DNA from: Seiridium cupressi
Taxonomy: Eukaryota; Ascomycota; Sordariomycetes; Amphisphaeriales; Sporocadaceae
DNA length: 64,000 bases
Direction of reading: 5' to 3'
Assembly (NCBI GenBank): GCA_036674765.1
Contig: JARVKI010000015.1
Span: forward strand, 62,001-126,000
Positions 39,301-48,841 of this stretch are shown here, one piece after another. A program made the position numbers and the translations under genes. Each line of letters begins with the position of its first letter. The stretch's first letter is position 1. The notes beneath the pieces were generated by a model. It worked only from the letters and a program-made list of their open reading frames with translations, searched no databases and was not told where the DNA came from.

Positions 39301-41589
39301 CATGTTTCGAAAGCTGACTTGGCCGATGTCGCCTCACTGAGCAGTGGCACCGCTCGCCTGCCATTCGCATGGATGAACCTGCGAACGCGCGCTAGCGTCA
39401 GGATAATAATTGAAGGAGAGGCATGGGGGGCAATGCTAGTGCTCAGGGTGGTGGGTTTCTATCTGCTAGTCCAGCAGCAGGAATGCGTGAGAAACGCCAC
39501 GGATTTTCCTTCGATGATATAGACTAGGAAGCAGGCTGCAGCTGCGATCGTCATGGATTTGGGTTTTCGTGCTGATTCACAAGCAGCTTGTCAAGCAACT
39601 CTCAAAGATCGGCTGCAAGGCCAAGCGGAGGTGACAGTATGTCCGACATAGCGAACAAACAACCTCGGCGCTTTAGCTCTGGACCTCTGTGCTCCGCAAT
39701 GCAAGTGAGCCGATGCATATGTTGGCAATTGCAGGGTTGCTACAATATCCTAAGCTCTAAAACAGACGGCCAATTGAAATTTGAAATAGGTCCAAGGGGA
39801 GACGCTTTAGTTAACCCACGGAGTATACCCAAATGCAGGCTCCTGCATTGGCCAGCAATGGAGAGGGTTACAAGCACGATGCACTCTGGTGGAGTGAGGC
39901 TAAACGCGTCAAGCCTCGTGACAAATTTTACGCATCAGCAACCTCACATGTCGTCAGTAATAAAGACGTGTCAATGTAGTATGTAGCCAATCAGCATCGA
40001 CATATGCAGGAAAGCCTCTTATCTCATGCTGGTTTGTGAGGCTAGAGTAGGTAGTCTATTATGTTAATTCAAACGCTGTAAGCTGTTGAGAAGTGTAGCG
40101 ACCACGTCAACATCTGCTCAGAAACATTTGCCGGGTCCTGCAGGGAAAGACTATAATTTTCCGTAATAAGACCCCAAGAGATGTTGGGTCTGCAATGACT
40201 AACATCCCTGGGCTCACGCCGCGCATGAGTGAGATCTAGCGAGATGGATGATCAGATAGCCGTGAATATATGCATTATGTTCATCGATGTCCAGGCTAAT
40301 GGTTCAATATTGAAGTAGTTCGATACATTCGCAGAGGCTACGGCGTAGTTTCAAAAGCGGAGTGTGGGATAGGATTAATCCTGAAGCGATTCGTCTTCAA
40401 ATTCTACTCAAAAGCTCGCTCTGTGATGATTTAAACCAAACCTTGGTATAACTAGACTGATGTTGTGGTGTTGATCGGCGAGCCCGACATCGGCCGATGC
40501 ATAACTTTTTTTTAATTTTTCCTCATACTACCAGGAGGGCGGGAACGGGGCAAAGGCTGCCCGAGTTCACGGCTGTAGCATCAGGTCATGGCCGCGGTTG
40601 TGCTGTTCCGCACCCAGCGAGCAGGAGGGGGGAGAAGAAAAAATGTCTCGCGTTCCGAAAACTTCCGTCGGCCGTGGAGCTTGGAAGCGTTCCCTGTGTG
40701 CTTGCGACGCTGCCGTTCTCGGTGATACTGTGTGCGCGGATCCTGGACCACTTCTGGTTGCAAATTTCGGTAACTTCACCGCTGTCGAATTGGCTCTACT
40801 CAACTGGTCAAGACTGTTTGCCTCGTCCTGGGGCAATGAGATCGTTCTAAGATCAACGGTAACCAAGACACCCAGGGTCTACTCATTACCTCATGAAAAC
40901 TTTGTGGCAGAGCGCGGACCGGTGAGCCGGCGCAAGCGGACCTACGGTATGCAACTGGCAATTGACTTTCAATGGGTGGGGGGCCTAGCTCGCGGGATTA
41001 TTTAGTGGATAATAAGCAGTCCAGAGACCATGGAATACATGTAGGAAGCAATGGTCAGAAAGTGTGCAGCAGACGTGTGCTCTCGGTGCCTTTCGTTTGC
41101 TTCGAAAAAGCTGCAGGTGGACAGGGTCATTGCTTAGGCACACCAGGGAGCTATCATTCGAGAACAGTTGAACAATCTATGGGGCTAGTAGATCCGATGG
41201 CATGATGCTCATTGAGAAAACGATAAGACAGAACTTACAAGGATTGGAGATATTCACCAGAAAAAAGATGTCTCCAATTTGTATACCCTGAGGCTCCCAC
41301 CACGAAGGGACAACCCCGCTACCCCACAATGATGCATCCCCTGGAAAGCACATGTTGGCGCTAGGATCTGCTTTGGTGGCCCTTGCTTCACTGCTCATGG
41401 CTTCGTGGTGGGGTTGAATGTTTTGTTTGGCTTTGGTTTCAAGCTTCACGATCATCTTTAACCTGCTATCGCATGGGGAGGGGCAACAGCCATCTACTCA
41501 CCAACAAGCATTCAGTTGGCCCTTGATCCACCGTCGATATTCTTTTCACCCTTCTAAAGCGCGCTTCTTGCCCCTGCTTAGTCTTTGTC
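36350..41589. other. 5.2 kb region between divergent GLT1 and APC15
   Basis: Contains both promoters. No domain-bearing gene is visible. One small minus-strand frame with a C/T-rich leader (37268-37585) is listed separately. A plus-strand frame from the ATG at 40643 to 41005 (about 120 codons) has fairly GC-biased third positions but no recognisable family. It could be chance. Confidence 0.55.
37268..37585 (-). CDS. Possible small hypothetical protein
   Basis: On the minus strand a pyrimidine-rich tract (about 37770-37720) is followed by ATG at 37585 and an open frame of 105 codons beginning MDTFDTDMPLDDYHGKNAEQ. The first 55 codons favour G or C at third positions. The rest looks less coding, and a GT donor-like site (AGGTGTGA) lies near the change, so there may be a second exon that I could not place. 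No domain or family is recognised. It could equally be a chance frame in the GLT1 upstream region. Confidence 0.25.
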   Translation of the reverse strand: MDTFDTDMPLDDYHGKNAEQQRNILELPRRPEMCAEFPIRTAPAGTEVNCELRCDRGPQHATILSLSVDTMLSRSWVVQCHPPIATISTSLVTQLWNTYRAAESG

Positions 41590-42680
41590 ATGCTGTCTCT
41601 ACTTCCTGATCTCGCGCCGCGCGACGTAAGTTCTCCTCTATCGTCGTTCCCATACATTGTCCTTCAGCTGATCATAGAGCCTCAAAGTCACACTCGCTCT
41701 GGTATACTTCGTCGCGCAATCCGCTTGCTCCACAGGACCGTCAGCAACCCGGCCCCGACAACAGCCACCCACACGCAAACCAACGCCGCAATGCACAAAT
41801 AATCGATAGATCACCGCTTGCTCGTTTGCGCGCCGATGAGCAGAATCTCGAGCGTCGCATGCATAATGTCGCAAACTTCGGCAATGCGTGGCTGAAGCCG
41901 CCGGGCATTCCCAAGACGCTGCACCAGCTACGCGAGGAGCGCCGAGAACAGGAGGAGCATCAAGAGGCGATGCGCCGCGAGCAACTGGCACAAGAACTTG
42001 CCGAGGCTGAAGCCACAGGCGGTATGGACGTAGGTATCGGCGGCCCGAGTGATCCGGACGCAGTGATGAGAGACGTGGTCGGCAGCGATGCCGTAGACGA
42101 TATTCAGCTAGACGGCGCAAGGGATTTAGATGATGACATACCAGAGGCAGAGCAGGATTTCCTCAGCGCGGACGAACAGAGTGATGAAACAGACAGCGAC
42201 TCGTCTTCTGAGAGCGAGGCGGAACCGACAGGAACGCCTGCAGGGGCAGCCCGGACAGCACGTCTCCAGCGGGAGCTGATGACACAGATGATGCGTCGAA
42301 CACACGACCAAATCAGAGAGAGTGTCGGCGGAGAGGATGAAGTCGATGAAGAGGATCAAGAGCAGATGATTGAGGAGGGCGACATCACTGGCGACGGTGC
42401 AGACGACCTGGGCATGGAGGTCGACCTGGATGACGACATCCCAGAGGGTGAGAGCGCTGGCGGTTACGAACATACCGACACTGAAGCCGAGCTGAGCAGC
42501 AGTGACGATGATCAAGGTGACGTTAGTTTTGCTGCCGCCAGAGCACCGCAGTCGGTGAGATTTCGGGGCAGTCTGGCGCGGTCGGATGCTACACGGAATA
42601 GTCTCGCTTTCAGTGACCTGCTCTCGGGCGAAGGAAGCAGCATGCTCGGGAGTAGTCCTCAAGCTCCTAGACGTGTTTAG
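41590..42680 (+). CDS. APC15: Anaphase-promoting complex subunit 15 (Apc15p/Mnd2-like)
   Basis: Two exons (41590-41625 and 41688-42680) give 342 residues. Exon 1 encodes MLSLLPDLAPRD. The 62 bp intron ends at CAAAG, and the join restores RDSHSLWYTSSRNPLA, the N-terminal motif of fungal Apc15 proteins as I recall it. The signature RSPLARLRADEQ starts near residue 53 and NFGNAWLKPPGIPKTLHQ near 76, followed by a Glu/Arg-rich helix. The remainder is a long acidic, Ser-rich tail without a fold I recognise. Apc15 is a small APC/C subunit that helps turnover of the checkpoint complex on the cyclosome in mitosis. A TAG acceptor 10 nt upstream would break the frame, so I rejected it. Confidence 0.82.
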
Positions 42681-43041
42681 GGAGCACGGAGAAGAGGTCG
42701 GATCATTCCCAGAGGGCTTTTCAGATAAGGGACGTTCCAGGAAACAGTACGAATTATGATACCCCCAAAGCACATTGTTTGCTTGCTCAACTATTGATAC
42801 CCTAGACCAAGCCGGCTGTCTAGTCATTCTAAATATCAGAAGCCGAAGTATGAAGTTATGCATACATTGATTACAAAACCTTTTCCAGTCAACCATTTCC
42901 CATCGTGTCCATAAACACAAGTATCATATATCACGTATGAACTTCGTGCCAGTACCATGCTTTCAGCGCGGCAAGTGTCCGCTCTTCAACGCCCAGTAAC
43001 ACGCCCTCAACGCCCCAACGCAATGGTCCAAATCAGGTCTA
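42681..43041. other. Convergent spacer between APC15 and BET1
   Basis: 360 bp between converging stop codons. Probably 3' untranslated sequence of both genes; nothing else seen. Confidence 0.7.
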
Positions 43042-43885
43042 TCAGAACAACCAGACATAGATGAAGATTAAAACCACGGCGGCGAAGAAGCCCAGCCAGA
43101 CCTTCCAGCCGACACCGGTCCGCTCTGCCATCAGCAGCATTCTGTTCATCGTGCCGCGGAGTCGTAGGCGCGTCGTGTCGAATGTGTCATTCATCTTGTC
43201 CATCATGGCTGAGGAGTCGCGGATTTCGTCGCCCATGGCCACTGATAGCGTCTTCAGGACCTTGACCTTGCTCATGATGCCCGAAACCTCTTGATCATTC
43301 TGGCTCTCTAGCTCGTCGAGCGTCGCTGTGTCGTATTGGCCCCTAACAACAGAAATGTCTCTGTCAACAACCTGCGCTCGATACCCCATGGCGGAGTTTG
43401 GTGGCCGGGCTTATTTGGCTGGACGAGGAAGGCAAGGCTTACCTGGAGTTGGGAGTGGCCGGCCTGAATCCCTTGTTCTCTTGCACGCCGAGGTGTCCGC
43501 CGCTTCCATTGCTGCCCGGGTAGCCGCCGCTGTAGCCATATCCGCCGCCAACCGAAGCCGGGCTCGCGCTGTACTGTCTCCGCGTCGTGTCGGCGCCGCC
43601 TTTGTAGCCCTCGAAGAGAGCACTGCGCGAGTCGCGCTGGTGGAGATTCGAGCCACCGAATCTGTTTCAATTCACGAGCATCAGTAACAATGTATGCGAG
43701 CTCTGCGCGTAGCGGGCTATAGTGTGCGCTTGGCTCTCATTTCCCCTATTCCCTTTGCGTGGCGTCGCCATCGCCGGAGCTGCTCGCCAAGGCTAGAAAG
43801 GGAGCAAAGAAGCAGAGCAAGAGGCTGGGGTTCCAACGCGCCAGTTTTCTCCACGGAATGGAATGTGCACGTACCTTGAGGCCAT
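43042..43885 (-). CDS. BET1: ER-Golgi SNARE Bet1
   Basis: Three exons (43885-43875, 43661-43443, 43342-43042) encode 176 residues. Exon 1 has only 11 nt (Met-Ala-Ser and two bases of Arg) and is followed by a 213 bp intron. Removing it yields MASRFGGSNLHQRDSRSALF, a usual Bet1 opening. A Gly/Ser/Tyr-rich linker follows. The SNARE motif spans about 85-145 (YDTATLDELESQND, VLKTLSVAMGDEIRDSS). One C-terminal membrane anchor lies at about 158-176 (VWLGFFAAVVLIFIYVWLF). Bet1 is the Qc-type SNARE for COPII vesicle fusion with the Golgi. Aligned to mammalian Bet1 from memory, the zero-layer position is Ser120 rather than Gln. Confidence 0.9.
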
Positions 43886-44259
43886 GTTGATCTGTAGGTC
43901 AGCAAGATCTGGACAGATGCATTGCCTGCCCTGAAATCTTTGTCGACTTTTAATTAACGGTTGGGTGGTCAAGCAACGACACCTTGCAACTGTCTCCTTA
44001 ACCTAGTTGTGGCTTGACTCGTGGCGGTGCGGACCGGTGTCTGACGATTGTGATACGCAACCCCCATGCTGATCACCTTTGTCATCCTACCGCGAAAGTT
44101 CACAGCAGACCGGTTGCGTTGTCTCTTTGAGTGTGATGATTCGTTTATTGCCGGAATAGAGATTAATTTGGCTAAATTAATCTGATGTAAAATACAGTAT
44201 AGTGCAGTTTCATGGCTTGGCCTCAACCAATTTTACGCCTCCGCCATTGCATCGCCTTC
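43886..44259. other. Short intergenic region
   Basis: 374 bp between BET1 and the oxygenase gene, both on the minus strand. It should hold the BET1 promoter and the oxygenase 3' end. Nothing else seen. Confidence 0.7.
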
Positions 44260-45258
44260 TCACTCGTAGAAAACCAAACATCTCACCTCGATACTCTGCC
44301 TGCCAGGCGCATCTTTCGGCGTGGCCGGATCAATAAAAGCCGTATGCGGTGTCCTGACTGCAAGACCCTTCCTGCCCTTCGGCAGCCCGTCGCCGAATGA
44401 GTCATAACACTTCAAGAGTAACACCTCGTCCGGTGTCATGTCCTTCTGATAGTAAAACTTGTGCGCTGCGCTCGGCCTGACTGCCATAGTCTCGCCGCGT
44501 ACCTCGTATCCCTCCGTAGAAAACCACTTGGATTCATCTGGCCGCACCTCCTTGCCGCGATCATCATCGTCCAAGACAGAATCCACGCGCTTGGGATACA
44601 GAAGGTCCACCGGAACGAAGTCCTCCGGCTGGGTGGTCCGCCAGTCGATGACAGCTAGGGGGAAGTCGCTGGCAGGGTTCTCGATGGGCCGCCAGACATT
44701 GATAATTTGATATCTGCCTTTCAATAACTCCTCTGCCTCGTCTTTGGGTAAGTGCCGGCGCACGCGCACGTCGGCTGCGCCGGGCGTTTGGTCCACGTGA
44801 ACCTGCTGCACCGGCGCCCGCGGGGCATTGGGTAAGCGGCGCCGGATGGTGTGGTCAAAAATCACGACCTTCTTGATGCCGGGAATTTGTTTCCGCAGTA
44901 ATGCTTCCACCTCCTGGTAGTAGTCGCTTCTCACTACGGCATCGTCCGTGAATTTCCTTTCGGTAGCAGGTGACTTTATGACGGCAAAGCCAGAGTTATC
45001 CGTGGTGAACTCGGATTCGTGACCCCGCAGGTTGTTTACGGAGCGCTCATGTTCTGAGAGTTTGAAGGACGTGGCATCGGCGTCAACTTTGCTCCATGGC
45101 TTTGTGTTGGGCGGTTGCTCCGATGTGTCGATGTACTTGAAAAGTCCCGTAGTCATGGTGCTGGCTCTACGGACCTGCGAAACTGATGTAATTGCTCTGG
45201 AGGTGTTGCGTTTTGCCTGAGGGATAGCCCGTCTAGCTAGGACGGATACTCTTTGCAT
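44260..45258 (-). CDS. AsaB/NvfI-like hydroxylase/desaturase (CmcJ-like family)
   Basis: Single exon of 332 codons. The family signature is visible: GLFKYIDTSEQPPNTKPW at the start of the conserved region, VIFDHTIRRR near 133, VHVDQTP at 153-159, INVWRPIENPASDFPLAVID near 186-205, and EVRCLVFYE at the C-terminus. HVD (154-156) together with His305 (VRTPHTAF) and Arg326 would form a non-haem Fe(II)/2-oxoglutarate-type site. This family includes AsaB of Aspergillus and gibberellin GA4 desaturase relatives, many in secondary-metabolite pathways. No such cluster is around it here. The first 35 residues are rich in Arg, Ala and Ser without acidic residues, suggesting a mitochondrial presequence. 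A start at MTTGLF (residue 35) is an alternative. Substrate unknown. Confidence 0.8.
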   Translation of the reverse strand: MQRVSVLARRAIPQAKRNTSRAITSVSQVRRASTMTTGLFKYIDTSEQPPNTKPWSKVDADATSFKLSEHERSVNNLRGHESEFTTDNSGFAVIKSPATERKFTDDAVVRSDYYQEVEALLRKQIPGIKKVVIFDHTIRRRLPNAPRAPVQQVHVDQTPGAADVRVRRHLPKDEAEELLKGRYQIINVWRPIENPASDFPLAVIDWRTTQPEDFVPVDLLYPKRVDSVLDDDDRGKEVRPDESKWFSTEGYEVRGETMAVRPSAAHKFYYQKDMTPDEVLLLKCYDSFGDGLPKGRKGLAVRTPHTAFIDPATPKDAPGRQSIEVRCLVFYE

Positions 45259-47729
45259 GGGCAACAAGAACTGTACAATTGATGCTATAGATTTGACAAT
45301 ATAGGCTCGCAGTAGATTTCTATGATATGACTGATTCGTGATCTGAAAATATTGTGAGCGAACAATAGCGCTCTTATATCACTATCCATAATTATGATTT
45401 GCGGGGCATTGACCGGCAGGGCGACCAATGAGCTCATCAGTGCATGGCATCATTTTAACAACTACATATTACAAAGCCTATGTTTGATGTGGCGATTACT
45501 AATAATTGCAGTTGAGTCTTATGGAAATCCAGACGTCACCGAACAAATTCCGAGAATAGGGCGTGGGGTCATCACTAAACACATGTTTACAGTGGGTGCA
45601 TGAGCTTGGAGTGGCGCAAACACTTTATTCATCAGTGGGGAATAGTGCCCCCGCCGAAATAGTGTAATCCAGACATCAATAACCTGAAAATCTACAATTA
45701 TCGCCGACGGGCGGAAACCTTCCTACTGAATTTAACGGAGCATCAGAGCCTTCGGCGAGTCGAGAATTATGTTTGCGAACTAGTTAGTTCAAATTGCCAA
45801 AGTTGGCTATACCATTCCACTGATGAACCACAGTCTGCCTGAATACGGATATCACATATCAGGTCCTTCTATAGAAATCCCTTGACTGTGTCTAGTTGAG
45901 TGATGTCTTGCATCGATTCGGTGAACTAAGACACAGATTTCTTTTCTGCACTAGCTGCCTGTCTGCCTGTGTGGCTTGCTTGATGCATGTTTTGTCACGA
46001 TACGCCCGACCAAGCAGCGTGTCACCGTTGTCCTCTGCTGCCTGTGATAACATGCATCAGAGTATCTATATATGAATTCATCGAGATCTGAAGTACTAAC
46101 CAATATCAGTATCCTAGATAGTTAAAAGAGAAGTATGCGTTTGCTTCTATTGAAGACGGAGCAAGACCGATGCTTCAAACTCTTCTCTCGAACTTATACA
46201 GTTCTTTATTGACACTGTATATGTCGACCAATTAGCAGAGAACGATCACCAGGCGTGATAAGGTCACACCATTTGTCAACGTGACGCACTTCTTATACCG
46301 TGTATACCCAATCCCCCGGACAACCCAGCGGTGAGACACCGTTCACTGTCATGAGCAGACCACTTTTCCACACGCTTCTGAAGGGTCCGGCTCTCCACCA
46401 GGCGAACCCAAAAAGTTCGAGCGCAGAGATGCTGCGCAAAATCAAAAGGCATTCTCGCAGTTACGAAATTACTTTCACGATGGTAAAAACCGGCAATCAC
46501 CCAGGGCTACTGTATGCGGAAAGCCTGGATCTTGCAAACCTGACAGAATGGGCAAAAAGGATAACAGTGCTACAAGCCTATTCTTCTATATCGTGGAAGT
46601 ATGCCGTACGGCCGTCAAAGTCTCCGGCGAAGGGTTACCAATCGACAATGGCACACGGCGAAAAGCTTGTGGTGGTCTCAGCAACGACTTTTGGGAAAGA
46701 GCTCGGCAAAAGGGGGCTGATCAATGGGTGGCTCAAGGGTGGAGATTCCAAGGATGGCAAGGAATGAGTGGGTGTTATTTGTAGGTACACTAAACCAGCT
46801 GAGCCTTGTTGGGTCTTCTTGCTGGACGTACGCCAAATTGCGATGCACGCATCGTATTCAGATGATTCAGTATCACAAAACAATAAGCGTCAGTAAGGGG
46901 TCCACAAATCTCATCAGAATGGTATCACGGGCCAACACCTACAGAAGAACTTGGAGTGATGAAGCGTGTAGAAAGTGTTGCTCTTACCGATTCAATGATA
47001 CCGTGAAATATTCTGTACTTACAAGGTTCCAAAGTTTCCAAGCCTGACACATAGACGCTCTCTAGGTGTCTTTATACCAAGCTTCGTGGGTCTCTGATAT
47101 GAATGTCAACTATGCTATCCTGACTAGATCGAAACGAAATTAGTTGTATCTTTCTCTCGAGATCCATACCGCGGGTGCGGACCTTTACGACTAGGTCTCC
47201 ATATATCGAGTTGGCACAAATGATTGTCATTTGAGGAGCAAGTCATATAATGCGTTGTAAGAATAAAATCGCCAATCAATTATTGACGTTTCCCACAACT
47301 GTGGCTGTGAAACCAGATCATTTCCCTGTCTTCCTAGAACTAAATGGAAATGCTGTGACTTGGGACCCATTACATAGTCGGATCACCGGAACATGACACG
47401 AGGCTATTGGACTGAATGCAGTCTCAACGACACAGACATATAGGAGCAAAATGTGAGTCAATTGTTTATTGACTAGAAAAAACACGACTCCACCCTCCGA
47501 GACCCGTCCTGTGAAGCTTATGCTTGTTTGAAAATGAAAGGAATGCTAGCATCGCGAATGCTTGGGTATTATAACAACAAAACCAAATTTGATAATAGAA
47601 AAAGACAAAGACGATCAACGACAGTTACACTCCAATCCGCATTAATTACCTTGCTCATAATTCGAGATGCCGTGAGACCAGATGACCTACGACCAAAATG
47701 AGGTCATGTTCGGTGGACGAATGGACCGT
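45259..47729. other. 2.5 kb stretch without a supported gene
   Basis: A/T-richer than the flanks. A plus-strand frame at 46300-46767 is the longest but shows no family features or introns. Probably intergenic; no repeats seen. Confidence 0.6.
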
Positions 47730-48841
47730 TTATACGGCTGGGGCAGTTGTCGTGGCGCCACCGGCCGCTGGCGCACCAGTCGTCTTCTCCGGGAAGTTTC
47801 CACCGTCTTGTACTCTACCGTAGCGCGTGAATGCAAGATTGAGTCTGTTATAATCCCATCTCCGTGAGAAGAATAAGAAGGCGAAAGCGACGACTGGGGT
47901 CAAGAGGATGTCCAGGACGCCAAAGAAGATAGTGGTCTGGGTAACACCGATAACACGGCCACCATCGGTGACTCCAAAGGCGATGGGCCATAGAAGCCAG
48001 AGAAGATTGGTCCATGCTGATAGGAACGTGTGATCACGGGAGACGCCGAGACGGGTTGCACCAGTCCTTCCATAGCCGATTGTGTTCCACGCAAGAATCA
48101 GCCACGCGGCCGTGCCGAAAGCATAGAACCCCCACTTGTAGCTGCTACTCGTGAAGGCAGAGACCAGGTATGAGATGATCCTGAAAGAGAAGACGGTCAG
48201 CAGTATGATCGGCGACGTCGATGTTCGTCTTACCAAATCCATGATAGAAAGATGTTGTAGACAATCGTAGCCCAGGAGACACCACTCAGCAAGCCTAGAG
48301 CGGCGATGATAGCCGGGAACTCTACAACCCCTTTCGGTTGAGTTAGCACAACGCCTCCCTCAACTGTGTCCTCGATCTGCTTACAGAAGATGTACTTGAC
48401 CCAGAAAATCTGGCGGCCGACAATCAGACTCGATCCGAGGTTCGATGCCCAGGAGAAGTAAACAATACTGCCAACCAACAAGGAGGTCGTGAAGATGTAA
48501 TGGAAGATTCTTTCGCCGGAGAAAGGCTTGAAGCTGCTGGCGAGGAACACCAGAAAGGAGACGACGTATACAGCTGTAACAGCGAACAACCAGTCAGAGC
48601 CGTGGACTGTGAGGGAATCTCCTCCCGTCGAAGGGTTCACATATATTGCATCGTTGGCGCGAGATATGACACCCATCGTGTAATATGGCTTCTCGATAGG
48701 CAGGGTTGATATCCAAAGTGAAGATAGAATGGTTTCTCTGCTTGGGGTAATCCTGTGGAAAAAACTTTTGAGTGTGTCAGGTGAAGTTGGAATGATTACA
48801 CCGGGGATGTTCTCGGCTTTTATGTTGTTTAGATGGGCCAT
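47730..48841 (-). CDS. Opsin-related seven-helix membrane protein without the retinal lysine
   Basis: Three exons (48841-48385, 48330-48234, 48180-47730) encode 334 residues. The fold is the microbial-rhodopsin type: a hydrophilic N-terminus, then helices from about residue 82 (SDWLFAVTAVYVVSFLVFLA) to about 290. Splicing restores helix C as RQIFWVKYIFWVVEFPAI and helix E as SWIWIISYLVSAF. Against bacteriorhodopsin, Asp85 is Phe152, Asp96 is Ala163 and Lys216 is Thr279 (GVLDILLTPVV), while Asp212 is retained as Asp275. It therefore cannot form a retinal Schiff base. It belongs with the opsin-related (ORP-1/YRO2/HSP30/MRH1) membrane proteins, which are stress-associated in fungi. The C-terminus is Ala/Thr-rich. 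The first intron ends at AAAG with a CTAAC branch site. Confidence 0.88.

Noticed and set aside
40643..41005. Plus-strand frame of about 120 codons with GC-biased third positions
   Set aside because: Unrecognised and unsupported by leader or splice signals; mentioned in the gap description but not called as a gene.
46300..46767. 155-codon plus-strand frame
   Set aside because: No family features, mixed codon pattern and no supporting splice or leader signals; treated as chance.
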